From assembly GCF_900142885.1 (NCBI RefSeq), contig NZ_FRCL01000003.1:79091-143090 (forward strand): DNA of 64,000 nucleotides. The letters run 5' to 3'. The position numbers and the translations under genes are program-made. The notes under the pieces were generated by a model. It made no database searches and was not told where the DNA came from. It saw only the letters and a list, made by a program, of their open reading frames with translations. The DNA is from Flavobacterium xinjiangense. GTDB lineage: Bacteria; Bacteroidota; Bacteroidia; Flavobacteriales; Flavobacteriaceae. Shown here piece by piece: positions 18,611-28,532 of this stretch (within the stretch, counting starts at the first letter, position 1; every line of letters starts with the position of its first letter).

Positions 18611-19843
18611 ATGAACTTTAAAAAATTATCTCTTTCCGCATTACCAATTTTGCTATTAGCACTTGCTTCTTGTTCAAATGATGATAATGCACCAGTTGAA
18701 GAAACTTTTAATTATACTGTTCCACCAACTTACACATTCGAAAGAAATGCGGTAACTTCTGTAGATTATTCAGGGCAATCAAGTCGATTATTAATGCTTG
18801 ATGAAATGGGTAATTATTTTAAAACAAGCGCAACAAATGGAACTGTTGCAGATGATGCAGTACTATCTGATATGTATGCTAATGTCAATAACCGTTTTAC
18901 GGGAACGGGTTTAAACACTTCAGGGAAACAATTAAAAGATAAAACGGCTGCTTCAAAAGATTATTTTTCATTATATCTTGGTGGTGGTTCAATTACTGAA
19001 CAAGTTAGTGTTCGTGATTTATTTGAAACCCAATTCGACAATGCCGATGCTGCCAGTCAAGGAGCAACAGCTGCTGCGGGTGTTTCCGGTGTTTATTTAG
19101 ATGGAACAAGCAAACGGTTATTTGCTGCAAATGGATTAGAGCCACAACAAGTATTATTAAAAGGAATGATGGGGGCTTGCTTTATGGATCAAATAGCTAA
19201 TAATTATTTAAGTCTGAACAAGCTTGATGGCGGAACTAATAAAGTTGACAACACGAACAAAGTATTGTTAACTGGAAAGAGTTATACTGAAATGGAGCAT
19301 AATTGGGATGAAGCTTATGGCTATATTTATGGTGCAGATAATTTAACTTTTACACCAAATGTTTTCAAATTCTGGAGTAGTTACATCAATCAAGTTAATG
19401 CCGATACTGATTTTAATACTCTTAAAGCAGATATTGACTTGGCTTTCCGTAAAGGTAGAGCAGCAATCGTAGCTAATGATTATAAAGTTCGTGACGCTCA
19501 AATCGATATTATCAAAGCAAAATTAGCAATGGTTCCTGCGGTTAGAGCGGTATTTTATTTACAAGAAGGAAAAGGTAAATTAGCAACTGATAATGGAGCA
19601 AAAGCTTTCCACGCTTTATCAGAAGCATACGGTTTTATTATGTCATTACGTTACACAAATAAACCGGGAACAAACAATCCTTATTTTACAAAAGCAGAAG
19701 TAGATGCAATGTTAGCTTCTATGGTAAGCGGAACAAATGGGTTGTGGGCTATAGATACTTTAGGAGCAAAATTAGATACTATATCTGCACAAATTGCAAC
19801 GAAATTTGGTTTTACGGTAACTCAAGCTGCAACGGTAAATTAA
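18611..19843 (+). CDS. DUF4856-type lipoprotein
   Basis: 410-residue lipoprotein; the signal peptide ends in a lipobox (LALASC) followed by an acidic SNDDN stretch typical of exported Bacteroidota lipoproteins. The remainder (NYTVPPTYTFERN, MLDEMGNYFKT, YTEMEHNWDEAYGY) resembles the DUF4856 family, which often occurs with imelysin-like proteins and TonB receptors. No catalytic motif is seen. It is the first gene after a consensus promoter. A 10-bp stem terminator follows at 19859-19887, so it may be made in excess over the genes downstream. A metal-binding or receptor-partner role is inferred only from context. Confidence 0.8.
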   Translation: MNFKKLSLSALPILLLALASCSNDDNAPVEETFNYTVPPTYTFERNAVTSVDYSGQSSRLLMLDEMGNYFKTSATNGTVADDAVLSDMYANVNNRFTGTGLNTSGKQLKDKTAASKDYFSLYLGGGSITEQVSVRDLFETQFDNADAASQGATAAAGVSGVYLDGTSKRLFAANGLEPQQVLLKGMMGACFMDQIANNYLSLNKLDGGTNKVDNTNKVLLTGKSYTEMEHNWDEAYGYIYGADNLTFTPNVFKFWSSYINQVNADTDFNTLKADIDLAFRKGRAAIVANDYKVRDAQIDIIKAKLAMVPAVRAVFYLQEGKGKLATDNGAKAFHALSEAYGFIMSLRYTNKPGTNNPYFTKAEVDAMLASMVSGTNGLWAIDTLGAKLDTISAQIATKFGFTVTQAATVN

Positions 19844-19858
19844 TTCAGTAAAAAAAAC

Positions 19859-19887
19859 AAAGCAAGAGAAATTAACCCTCTTGCTTT
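19859..19887 (+). terminator. Intrinsic terminator or attenuator after the DUF4856 gene
   Basis: AAAGCAAGAG (19859-19868) pairs with CTCTTGCTTT (19878-19887) across a 9-nt loop, 15 bp after the stop codon. A TAnnTTTG match (TACTTTTG, 19890-19897) follows at once, so the imelysin gene may have its own start site, although no -33 element is visible. Confidence 0.65.
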
Positions 19888-19914
19888 TGTACTTTTGCGT
19901 AAATTTTTAAGAAT

Positions 19915-21030
19915 ATGAAAAAGATACTATTAATTTTAAGTTTTGTTGCCGTATTTGTAGGTTGCTCATCAAATGATGGTGCAAACAATACGGACGGGAA
20001 TAATTACGATAGAACAGCACTTTTAACCAACTGGGCTGATAATATTATTGTTCCAAGTTATGTAAATTATCAAGCGAAAGTACAAATATTGGTAACTAGC
20101 ACAAATACTTTTGTTGCAACTCCAACGGAAGCAAATCTTCAAATTCTAAGAACTTCTTGCTTTGAGGCTTACAAGGCATATCAATATATATCGATGTATA
20201 ATTTGGGTAAAGCAGAAGAAATTAATCTTAATATGGCTTCCAATACCTATCCAACAAATACAATTGGTATTGAATCAAATATTTCATCCGGAACTTACAA
20301 TCTGGCATTGTTGTCTCAATTTGATAAACAAGGTTTTCCAGCATTGGATTATTTGGTAAATGGATTGGGTGGAAATGATGCTTCAATTGTTGGTTTTTAT
20401 GCTACAAATGCAAATGCTGCAAATTACAAGCAGTATTTAACAGCTGTTGTAAGCAAACTAAAAACTAATGTTGATGCAGTTGTAACCGATTGGAATTCAG
20501 GTTTCAAAAATAGTTATGTAGCGAACAGCGGGACTTCGGTAAGTAGTTCAGTGAATAAAACAACAAATCTATTTGTAAAAAATCTTGAAAAAGATATTCG
20601 TACAGGTAAATTAGGAATTCCGGCAGGTGTTTTTTCAAGTGGCGTTAAATATCCGGAAAAAGTGGAAGGGTATTATAAAAATGATATATCTAAAGAGTTG
20701 TTAAATGTTTCATTAAAAGCGCAACAAGATTTTTTTAATGGAAAACATTTCAATAGTACAGCTACAGGTGAAGGTCTAAAAAGTTATTTGGATTTTTTAA
20801 ATGTGATTAGAAATGGTCAAAAATTAAGCGATATCATAAACAATCAATTTGCTGCCATTTATACTGTAACCAACACGCTTAACAACAGTTTTTCACAACA
20901 AGTAACTACTGACAATTCAAAAATGATTATCACTTATGATGCTTTACAGCAAAATGTAATCTACACAAAACTAGATATGATGCAAGCATTAAACATCACT
21001 ATTGATTATGTAGATGGGGATGGAGATTAA
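19915..21030 (+). CDS. Imelysin-family lipoprotein
   Basis: 371-residue lipoprotein (lipobox VFVGC) of the imelysin/EfeO/ICMP helical family, linked to iron uptake. Recognisable blocks are LLTNWADNIIVPSYVNYQ near the N-terminus and GFPALDYLVNGLG mid-protein, where classical members carry GxHxxE. Here the His is Pro and the Glu is Asp, so the usual metal motif is altered. It lies downstream of the DUF4856 gene and 2 bp before the HTTM gene. The family is clear from sequence texture and context; the ligand is unknown. Confidence 0.85.
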   Translation: MKKILLILSFVAVFVGCSSNDGANNTDGNNYDRTALLTNWADNIIVPSYVNYQAKVQILVTSTNTFVATPTEANLQILRTSCFEAYKAYQYISMYNLGKAEEINLNMASNTYPTNTIGIESNISSGTYNLALLSQFDKQGFPALDYLVNGLGGNDASIVGFYATNANAANYKQYLTAVVSKLKTNVDAVVTDWNSGFKNSYVANSGTSVSSSVNKTTNLFVKNLEKDIRTGKLGIPAGVFSSGVKYPEKVEGYYKNDISKELLNVSLKAQQDFFNGKHFNSTATGEGLKSYLDFLNVIRNGQKLSDIINNQFAAIYTVTNTLNNSFSQQVTTDNSKMIITYDALQQNVIYTKLDMMQALNITIDYVDGDGD

Positions 21031-21032
21031 TT

Positions 21033-22400
21033 ATGGGTTTTAGTATAACAAAATATCTAAATAAATATTCAGAGGCATCAACGCTAGCTTTTTTCAGGCT
21101 AGCGTTTGGCTTTATGATGGTTTTAAGTCTAATACGATTTGCGAGTTACGGTTGGATTGATAAATTTTATATCCAACCCCAATTTCACTTTACGTATTAT
21201 GGCTTTGAGTGGGTTAAACCGCTAGGGAATTACACCTATTTATTATTTTTTATTTCAGGATTAGCTGCTTTATTTGTCGCCATTGGATACAAATATAAAT
21301 TATCGATCATTACCTTTTTCCTGATCTTTACCTACATTGAATTTATGGATAAAACCACGTACCTGAACCATTATTATTTTATTACGGTTGTGAGTTTTAT
21401 ATTGATATTTTTACCGGCAAATGCCTATTTTTCAATTGATGCCTATAGGAACCCTAAAATTGCCCATCAGAAAATCCCGAGTTGGACTATTGATATTTTA
21501 AAATTACTTTTAGGTATTGTATATTTTTATGCAGGCTTGGCAAAACTCAATTCCGACTGGCTTTTTGAAGCGATGCCACTCAAAATCTGGTTACCCAATA
21601 ATTCAAATTTACCTATAATTGGTTCTTTATTAAACGAGAATTGGGTGCACTACGCATTTAGCTGGACGGGAATGATTTACGATTTAAGTATACCTTTTTT
21701 ATTACTGTATAGAAGAACTCGTTTATTCGCTTTTGTTTTAGTGGTAGTCTTTCATATTCTGACTAAAATTCTTTTCCCCATTGGTGTTTTTCCTTATATA
21801 ATGATTGTAAGTTCATTACTCTTTTTTGATGCGGATTTTCATAAAAAGTGTTTACAATTTATTTCGAAATTATTCAATTTCAGTATAACTGTTTTTGAGA
21901 ACGGAAAAGAAAAAATTCAGAATTTCAATGGTATTTATAAAACAAAAATAGCCTTTTTAACCTGTTTTTTAGCTTTTCAGTTCCTGTTTCCTTTTCGATA
22001 TCTATTGTTTCCGGACGAATTATTTTGGACAGAAGAAGGTTTTCGGTTTTCGTGGCGCGTGATGCTTATGGAAAAAGCCGGTTATACCCAATTTATTGTT
22101 ACCGATGCGAAAACGAAAGAAAATATAATGATAAATAACAGTCATTTTTTAACCACTTTTCAGGAAAAGCAAATGTCGTTCCAACCGGATTTTATTTTGG
22201 AATACGCACATTTTTTACATGATTATTACCAAAAAAAAGGCATTCAAGAACCCGAAGTCAGAGTACAAAGCTACGTTGCTCTCAACGGAAGATTAAGTCA
22301 AAAATATATCAATCCAAAAATAAATTTAGCCAAAGAAAATGAAACTTTCAAACACAAAACTTGGATATTACCTTTTAACGATGAAATTAAAGGATTTTAG
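21033..22400 (+). CDS. HTTM-domain integral membrane protein
   Basis: 455-residue multi-pass membrane protein with an HTTM-like domain (related to the vitamin K-dependent gamma-carboxylase fold). It has many hydrophobic helices: TLAFFRLAFGFMMVLSLIRF, LLFFISGLAALFVAIGY, FITVVSFILIFLPA and IMIVSSLLFF. The conserved YFYAGLAKLNSDWL segment is typical of the family. The soluble tail after about residue 335 is without recognised motifs. It is packed tightly between the imelysin gene (2 bp) and the TonB receptor gene (overlap), so the three are probably co-translated. Its biochemical role in such loci is not known to me. Confidence 0.82.
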   Translation: MGFSITKYLNKYSEASTLAFFRLAFGFMMVLSLIRFASYGWIDKFYIQPQFHFTYYGFEWVKPLGNYTYLLFFISGLAALFVAIGYKYKLSIITFFLIFTYIEFMDKTTYLNHYYFITVVSFILIFLPANAYFSIDAYRNPKIAHQKIPSWTIDILKLLLGIVYFYAGLAKLNSDWLFEAMPLKIWLPNNSNLPIIGSLLNENWVHYAFSWTGMIYDLSIPFLLLYRRTRLFAFVLVVVFHILTKILFPIGVFPYIMIVSSLLFFDADFHKKCLQFISKLFNFSITVFENGKEKIQNFNGIYKTKIAFLTCFLAFQFLFPFRYLLFPDELFWTEEGFRFSWRVMLMEKAGYTQFIVTDAKTKENIMINNSHFLTTFQEKQMSFQPDFILEYAHFLHDYYQKKGIQEPEVRVQSYVALNGRLSQKYINPKINLAKENETFKHKTWILPFNDEIKGF

Positions 22401-24816
22401 TTGCATTCTACTTTTATTATTTACCATAAATAGTTTTTCCCAATATAAAATTTCAGGAATAACTAAAGCTGACAATGGTAGAATACTAGCTTTCGTTGAA
22501 GTATATAATAAAACTTCCGGGACTAAATATTTATCTAATCCTAAAGGAGCGTTTTCAATCGAATTAGACAAGTCAGGGAGTTATGAACTTGTTTTTTACA
22601 AAGAAAACTATGCTGTTTTAGAAAAAACAGTTTCAACATCTGATGAAAGCATTGTTATTGTTTTGGATAAAATCACCAACCTTTCGGAAGTAGTTATCAA
22701 TACACAAAAGGAAAAAATATTTGCACTCAATAAATTAAAAGATATTGATGAAACGGCCATTTATGCCGGAAAGAAAACCGAAGTAATCTCATTAAACAAA
22801 CTAACGGCAAACAAGGCAACCAATAATGCACGTCAAATATTCGCGCAAGTTGTAGGATTAACAATCAACGAAAGTTCCGATGGCGGTTTGCAATTAAGTA
22901 TTGGTGGACGAGGATTAGATCCAAACAGAACATCGAATTTTAATACCCGTCAAAACGGCTATGACATAAGTGCTGATGTTCTGGGTTATCCTGAAAGTTA
23001 TTATGCCACACCTACCGAAGCATTAGAAGAAATACAAGTAGTTCGCGGCGCAGCATCTTTACAATACGGAACGCAATTTGGTGGATTAGTTAATTTTAAA
23101 TTAAAAACACCCAGCAAAAAACCATTCGAATTTACAACAAGAAATACTATTGGGTCTTATGGATTGTTCACCAATTTTACTTCATTAAGCGGTACAAAAG
23201 ATAAATTCAGATACTACACCTTTTATAATTACAAACAAGGAAACGGTTTTAGAGCCAATTCTGAATTTGAAAGCAAAAATTATTTTGGGAATTTGAATTA
23301 TCAGTTCAACGATAAAACATCATTGCATTTTGACTACACATATTTTAATTATTTAGCCCAACAAGCCGGCGGATTAACTGATGTGATGTTTAACGAAAAC
23401 CCTACACAAAGCAATAGAACCCGAAATTGGTTTGCTGTAAATTGGAATTTATATGCATTGCGATTAAAACATAAATTTAATGCTAATGCCGATTTTTCAT
23501 TGCAATTATTTGGGTTAGATGCTAGTCGAAAAGCAGTTGGTTATCGTTCTAATAGGGTTTCTAATCCTGATGTAGTAGGTACGGAAAGAGATTTAATAGT
23601 AGGCCAATTTGTCAATTGGGGTGCAGAAGCACGATTTTTAAAACGCTATAAAATTAAAGAAAACACTAGCGCATTTTTGATTGGCGCAAAATACTATCAA
23701 TCTAAAAATTCTGGAATTCAAGGTCCGGGAAGTTCGGGTAGTGATGCCAATTTTAATGTTGCTAATACAGAATTTCCTTTTTATCAAAATCAATCCAATT
23801 ATACGTATCCAAACTTGAATGTTTCGGTTTTTGGAGAGAATATTTTCAAAATAACTTCTAATTTTTCTGTGACACCTGGTTTTAGATTTGAAAAAATAAA
23901 AACAAAAGCAGAAGGTTCTTATCGAAAAATAAATCTGGATTTAGCCGGAAATGTAATTTTAGATGAAACCAAGTTTGAGAATAATATAAAAGACAGAAAT
24001 TTTGTTTTATTAGGTATAGGATTAAGTTATAAACCATTGAATAGAATAGAGTTTTATGGGAATATTTCACAAAACTATCGTTCGGTAACATTCAACGATA
24101 TTCGAACCGTAAGCCCAAGTCAAGTGATTGATGAAAATATTACGGACGAAAAAGGCTATACATCAGATATCGGAGTACGCGGACAATTAGGAGATAAAGT
24201 AACATTTGATGCCAGTATATACGGATTGTATTATGATGACAAAATAGGCGAATATGAAACCAGAAACCCCAATGGTTCAGCGGCAATTGTAAGGTTTCGG
24301 GACAATATAGGAACTGCCGTGACATATGGTTTCGAAACGATGTTTGATTGGAGTTTGAATAAAACTTTTTTCAAAGAAAAAGAGAACTTTGTTTGGAATG
24401 TATTCTCCAATATCGCTATTACAGATTCGGAATATTTAAAATCGGACGCACCAAATATTGAAGGAAATAAAGTGGAATTCGTACCGCTTTACAACTTAAA
24501 AACAGGAACAGGGATTGGATATAAAAATTTTATTTCGAGTGTACAATTTACCTATGTATCTTCTCAATTTACGGAAGCAAACAACAGTAAAACAGATGTG
24601 AATGACAATACGTATGGTATTTTTGGTCAAATTCCTGCCTATTATGTAGCTGATTTTTCAACTTCCTACAAATGGAAAAAATGGAAACTGGAAGCTGGGA
24701 TTACTAATTTTACAAACAATAGTTATTTTACAAGAAGAGCGACTGGTTATCCCGGTCCCGGAATAATACCATCTGATACTAGAACTTTTTATACTACGCT
24801 TGAGTTTGTATTTTAA
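22381..24816 (+). CDS. TonB-dependent receptor of the imelysin locus
   Basis: TonB-dependent outer-membrane receptor, about 811 residues from the ATG at 22381. I prefer that start over the in-frame ATG at 22339, because a normal signal peptide (MKLKDFSCILLLLFTINSFS) begins there. Domains are a carboxypeptidase-D-like N-terminal repeat, a plug with VVINTQKEK, LSIGGRGLDPNR and VVRGAASLQYGTQFGG, and a beta-barrel ending in the terminal Phe motif (YTTLEFVF). It overlaps the end of the HTTM gene by 20 bp. The association with imelysin suggests transport of an iron compound, but the substrate cannot be read from the sequence. Confidence 0.92.
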   Translation: MKLKDFSCILLLLFTINSFSQYKISGITKADNGRILAFVEVYNKTSGTKYLSNPKGAFSIELDKSGSYELVFYKENYAVLEKTVSTSDESIVIVLDKITNLSEVVINTQKEKIFALNKLKDIDETAIYAGKKTEVISLNKLTANKATNNARQIFAQVVGLTINESSDGGLQLSIGGRGLDPNRTSNFNTRQNGYDISADVLGYPESYYATPTEALEEIQVVRGAASLQYGTQFGGLVNFKLKTPSKKPFEFTTRNTIGSYGLFTNFTSLSGTKDKFRYYTFYNYKQGNGFRANSEFESKNYFGNLNYQFNDKTSLHFDYTYFNYLAQQAGGLTDVMFNENPTQSNRTRNWFAVNWNLYALRLKHKFNANADFSLQLFGLDASRKAVGYRSNRVSNPDVVGTERDLIVGQFVNWGAEARFLKRYKIKENTSAFLIGAKYYQSKNSGIQGPGSSGSDANFNVANTEFPFYQNQSNYTYPNLNVSVFGENIFKITSNFSVTPGFRFEKIKTKAEGSYRKINLDLAGNVILDETKFENNIKDRNFVLLGIGLSYKPLNRIEFYGNISQNYRSVTFNDIRTVSPSQVIDENITDEKGYTSDIGVRGQLGDKVTFDASIYGLYYDDKIGEYETRNPNGSAAIVRFRDNIGTAVTYGFETMFDWSLNKTFFKEKENFVWNVFSNIAITDSEYLKSDAPNIEGNKVEFVPLYNLKTGTGIGYKNFISSVQFTYVSSQFTEANNSKTDVNDNTYGIFGQIPAYYVADFSTSYKWKKWKLEAGITNFTNNSYFTRRATGYPGPGIIPSDTRTFYTTLEFVF

Positions 24817-25029
24817 TATATTAAAAGCCTATTTTTTTAAGACAGAAACTTTTCAAAAGTATTTATTATTTTGCTCTTCTTTAAAAACACCTCAACTAAA
24901 TTCCAAAAACAATATGACCTATTATAATTCCAATCATAATCAATTTCTTTTAATTGTTGAAAAAACGGTCAAAGACATTGATTAAAGATATTTGTTATTA
25001 TACAATAAATATGTCCAGCCTTTTGTTTC

Positions 25030-25419
25030 TTATTTCCATAAATAACTAAAATGTCTGTAAGCCGTGTAAAAAAGTGCCAACCAAATTGAAATGATAATTG
25101 CTGCAAATATCCAATTGTTTTTTTTAATTTTTTTCGGATTATCTTTTATACTTTGTCTAGCTTCTGTCAAAACGACTGAGGGAATTAGTTTGATAGAAAG
25201 TGTAATTAGAAGAGGAACAATAAGTAAGTCGTCAAGATATCCTATAACCGGAATAAAGTCAGGTATCAAGTCAATCGGACTTAACAAATAGCCAACTGTT
25301 AGTCCTATGATAATTTTTGCAGACAGCGGTGTCCGTTTGTCAGAATAGGCTAAAATCAAAACTTGTGCTTCCGATTTTAATTGTCTTGCTTGTTGCTTTA
25401 GTTTATCTATTAATTGCAT
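25030..25419 (-). CDS. YkvA-family (DUF1232) membrane protein
   Basis: 129-residue protein with the DUF1232 signature SPIDLIPDFIPVIGYLDDLL at about residues 47-66 and a C-terminal transmembrane segment (WIFAAIIISIWLALFYTAY). The N-terminus is charged and helical (KLKQQARQLKSEAQ). The cellular role of the family is unclear. It lies 55 bp from the NUDIX gene on the same strand and could be cotranscribed with it. Confidence 0.9.
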   Translation of the reverse strand: MQLIDKLKQQARQLKSEAQVLILAYSDKRTPLSAKIIIGLTVGYLLSPIDLIPDFIPVIGYLDDLLIVPLLITLSIKLIPSVVLTEARQSIKDNPKKIKKNNWIFAAIIISIWLALFYTAYRHFSYLWK

Positions 25420-25474
25420 TGTCGTTTTTTTTTAGCTTTCCGTTATTAGGCGATTGTGCTTTTTGCCTCATAGG

Positions 25475-25921
25475 TTATGGATTATTTATAATTACTGATT
25501 TAGTAAATCTAACTTTGTGATCAATAATAGAATCCCAATCCCACAGTTGCATTTTTTCCAATAGAAAATCCCTCGAGAAAATTTCATCTATTTGTTTAAA
25601 CCCTATCCATTCATAACCTTCATGTTCATCAGATAAATAAATGGCATCTGTCATCATCTCACTAAAGTATATAATACCTGTAATTTGACATTTATCATTA
25701 TGCATATAATTCCAAGTATCAATCACTTTAATTGGTTTAATTTCAATATTCAGTTCTTCAAATATTTCTCTTTTCAGCGTTTCTTCGGCAGTTTCACCAA
25801 ACTCCATTCTACCACCGGGCAAGTCCCATAATTTTCGACCATCTTTGAGATTATAAACCGCTAAAAACGTATTGTTTTTAATAATTAAGGTTTTTACAGA
25901 AAAGAATGTTTTTTTATCCAT
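25475..25921 (-). CDS. NUDIX hydrolase
   Basis: 148-residue NUDIX-fold pyrophosphohydrolase acting on nucleoside diphosphate-linked substrates. The Nudix box appears as GRMEFGETAEETLKREIFEE followed by LNI, fitting Gx5Ex7REUxEExGU except that the last Gly is Asn; the catalytic and Mg-binding Glu residues are all present. The segment before it (LWDLPGG) is the usual lead-in. A TAnnTTTG match (TAAGTTTG on the minus strand at 25937-25944) lies 16 bp upstream of the ATG. The substrate is unknown. Confidence 0.9.
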   Translation of the reverse strand: MDKKTFFSVKTLIIKNNTFLAVYNLKDGRKLWDLPGGRMEFGETAEETLKREIFEELNIEIKPIKVIDTWNYMHNDKCQITGIIYFSEMMTDAIYLSDEHEGYEWIGFKQIDEIFSRDFLLEKMQLWDWDSIIDHKVRFTKSVIINNP

Positions 25922-25944
25922 GTCAATTAATTTTTACAAACTTA

Positions 25945-26175
25945 ATCATAATGCTTTATTTTTGAAAAAGTTGCGAATTTGAAACTACAAATTTTCGATG
26001 TCTGCTAATAATATTCAAAGCTACTTTATTTTTTTGGTTACAGATAGTAATTGTTTCTAATTGGAGAGACACAGCTATTAACTTATAAATTTCAAGAGCA
26101 GAACAAGAGCTAATGGAAGGAGCGTTTATCCGTTATGAAATCAAGTACTAAAGAAACATTGTTTCCAAAAACAAA
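25945..26175. other. Gene-free spacer with a short orphan coding-like tail
   Basis: No intact gene. On the plus strand 26092-26151 reads ISRAEQELMEGAFIRYEIKY then a stop, with normal-looking codon usage but no start or upstream frame. It may be the last codons of a lost gene. I do not recognise it. Confidence 0.35.
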
Positions 26176-26201
26176 CCTCGCTTAAAATGACTTAAGCGAG
26201 G
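26176..26201. terminator. Bidirectional terminator after the second TonB receptor
   Basis: CCTCGCTTAA (26176-26185) pairs perfectly with TTAAGCGAGG (26192-26201) over a 6-nt loop. T-rich runs follow on both strands (GATTTTT to the right, TTTGTTTTTGG on the minus strand). It lies 89 bp past the receptor's stop codon. Confidence 0.8.
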
Positions 26202-26289
26202 TCGATTTTTATGTTATTTAGTGTCGATTTAGATTCTTATAGAAGTCGGCAATGGCTGCCAATGTTGTGTAGTGCTTATATCTAAACTA

Positions 26290-28449
26290 TTATAACCTAA
26301 TTTTAACTCCGCCATTCAATATAAATCCATCTGTTGGCGTGTAAACTTCTCTAAATTGTGGGTTTTGAATTGTTCCCGAATACATATACTCCCATTTAGA
26401 TTGTCGGCTGTCTAAAAAGTTTTCAAGGTTCAAGAATAAACTAAAATATTTAAACTTGTATTCTCCCGAAACTCCCATAACCCAATAATCCCTAACTTTT
26501 TCGTTGTTTGTCAAATACTGGTTTCCAACATAAAAAACTTCGTAAGCAATTCGCAATTTTTCTTCCCACTCATACATTAGGTTTGCGTTTATTCTATGTT
26601 TTGCTGTTAATGGATTTACGGTTGAGTTATTATCAAAATTTCTTTTTGCGTCAATGTAAGTGTAACCAATGTAACAGGAAATGTCCTCAAAACGAAGCTT
26701 TACGTTTGTTTCAAAACCTTTGGTTTCTATATTTCCGTTGGCATTTTCAAAGGCATAATTTATAGAAAACGGAACTTGATTAAGTACTAACGGATTTTTG
26801 ATAATGGTGTAAAAAAACATTTGATTAATGGCAAAACTTACTTCGTCAAAAATGGTAGTTTTATAATTGACATCAGCATTTAATCCATATGATTTTTCAG
26901 GATTGACTTTTGAAAAGTCCAGTGAATTTATATTTTGAAACGCTTTTTCTTCGGTTTCTTCCGAGAAAATGGTAGGTGATTTGTAGCCTAAACCACCGCC
27001 AAATCTTGAAGATAATTTTTCGTTGATTTTGTACAGTAATGATAGACGAGGCAAAACAAAAACATTGCTTCTGTTTGTAATGTCTAAACGTAAACCGCTT
27101 TCCAAAATAAATTTTTCGGTTATGTTCAGATTGTTTTGAGCAAAAACACCTAAAGCTGCATTGTAATAATCTAATTTATCAGCGACTAAATTAATTTGCT
27201 TAAAATTATCCGAAACTAAATTCGCTCCCAAATTCCATTCTGATTTTTCGTTAGCGATAAGATAATTGGCTTCTGTAAAAGTGGCTATTTGTTGTCCTTC
27301 AAAATTATATGTTTGTTTTTCTATTTTCCGGTTAAAATACCCAACACTATTTTTAATTGTCAATATGTTTTTATTCTCAAATATCTTTTCAAACTTTGCC
27401 TGTGTTGAATATCGTTTACTGTTATTTCGCTCAAAAAACGTATCTGCAGCATCTCTATTATTATCAATCACTTCCATATCTCCACCTATCCGTTTTTCAA
27501 ATCCTGCGTTTACACCTAAACTAAATGTTGTTTTTTCGTTTGGATAATAGAAGAATTTTGAATTTATCGTAAATCTTTCGAAATTTGGAATATCCGAAAA
27601 CCCATCGTTATTTACATCGCTTGCTTTTTGAGAATTACTTGAAGCATAAATTGTAAGTCCTGATTTTTTGTATTTTTCGGCATAAAAACCGCTTAAATCC
27701 AGCGCTTGTGTTTGATTTATGTTTGTCAAAAACGAAATTTCTCTTGTCTCGGTTGGTTCTTTTGTAATCAAGTTTATCAATCCCGCAATGGCTCCGCCGC
27801 CATAAAGTGTTGAAGTGGAACCTTTGATAACTTCTACACGTTTTAAATTCAATGGTGGAATTTGCAAAATACTCAAACCACTTGCAAAACCTGAATACAA
27901 AGGAAATCCGTCTTGTAAAAGTTGCGTATATTTTCCGTCTAAACCTTGAATACGAATACTCGCACTACCTGAAACTTGGGAAGTTTGTTGCGTTTGAATT
28001 CCTGTACTTTCAGTAAGCAACATTTTTATATTCCCTGGTTGCATTGAAGATTTTTCTTCTAATTCTCCCGCTGCAATCGCTTCGATTCGAGTTGGAGCGT
28101 TTTTTATTGTTCGACTACTTCTCGTTGAAGTAACTTTAACTTCTTCTAATTCTTCCGATAATGGTTCTAGAAATATTACAATGATTTCATTTTGAGGAAA
28201 TAAAATGTTTCTTTCCGTTTTTCGGTAACCAAAAGAACTGAAAACAATGGTTTGCTTACCGTTGGGAATGTTTTCAATTACTACAAATCCTTTTTCGTCA
28301 GAAGTGGAACCGCTTTGAGTTCCGGTTAGAAATACAGAAATGCTGTCAAGTGCTTCTTTTGTTTTTTCATCTTTGATGATGGCTTTAAAAGTGTTTTGGG
28401 CTGTTGCTAAAAATGGAAATAGCAAAAGAATGAATATTATTTTCTTCAT
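26290..28449 (-). CDS. TonB-dependent receptor (second)
   Basis: TonB-dependent outer-membrane receptor, about 719 residues. I use the ATG at 28449 because MKKIIFILLLFPFLATAQ is a clean signal peptide; the frame is open 18 codons further upstream. A carboxypeptidase-D-like domain (FKAIIKDEKTKEALDSISV) precedes a plug containing VKVTSTRSSRTIKNAPTRIE, SIRIQGLDGKYTQLLQDGFP and VEVIKGSTSTLYGGGAIAG. The barrel ends in VKIRL rather than a terminal Phe. It resembles CirA/BtuB-type receptors. The preceding small Cys/His-containing protein on the same strand suggests a metal or metal-complex substrate. Confidence 0.92.
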   Translation of the reverse strand: MKKIIFILLLFPFLATAQNTFKAIIKDEKTKEALDSISVFLTGTQSGSTSDEKGFVVIENIPNGKQTIVFSSFGYRKTERNILFPQNEIIVIFLEPLSEELEEVKVTSTRSSRTIKNAPTRIEAIAAGELEEKSSMQPGNIKMLLTESTGIQTQQTSQVSGSASIRIQGLDGKYTQLLQDGFPLYSGFASGLSILQIPPLNLKRVEVIKGSTSTLYGGGAIAGLINLITKEPTETREISFLTNINQTQALDLSGFYAEKYKKSGLTIYASSNSQKASDVNNDGFSDIPNFERFTINSKFFYYPNEKTTFSLGVNAGFEKRIGGDMEVIDNNRDAADTFFERNNSKRYSTQAKFEKIFENKNILTIKNSVGYFNRKIEKQTYNFEGQQIATFTEANYLIANEKSEWNLGANLVSDNFKQINLVADKLDYYNAALGVFAQNNLNITEKFILESGLRLDITNRSNVFVLPRLSLLYKINEKLSSRFGGGLGYKSPTIFSEETEEKAFQNINSLDFSKVNPEKSYGLNADVNYKTTIFDEVSFAINQMFFYTIIKNPLVLNQVPFSINYAFENANGNIETKGFETNVKLRFEDISCYIGYTYIDAKRNFDNNSTVNPLTAKHRINANLMYEWEEKLRIAYEVFYVGNQYLTNNEKVRDYWVMGVSGEYKFKYFSLFLNLENFLDSRQSKWEYMYSGTIQNPQFREVYTPTDGFILNGGVKIRL

Positions 28450-28532
28450 TTTAAATTTAAATAAAATTGTTCTGAAATAGTAAAACTGGAAACTGCGTAG
28501 CAATTACCTAAAAAAGACAAATCAGAAAATCA

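Noticed and set aside
25420..25474. Inverted-repeat-like GC-containing DNA (GTTATTAGGCG) resembling an integron attC site
   Set aside because: The core does not match the attC consensus and no integrase or cassette array is present.
26222..26283. Short minus-strand open stretch ending ADFYKNLNRH after the TonB receptor stop
   Set aside because: About 22 codons bounded by stops, with no start and no recognised family. Too short to call a gene.
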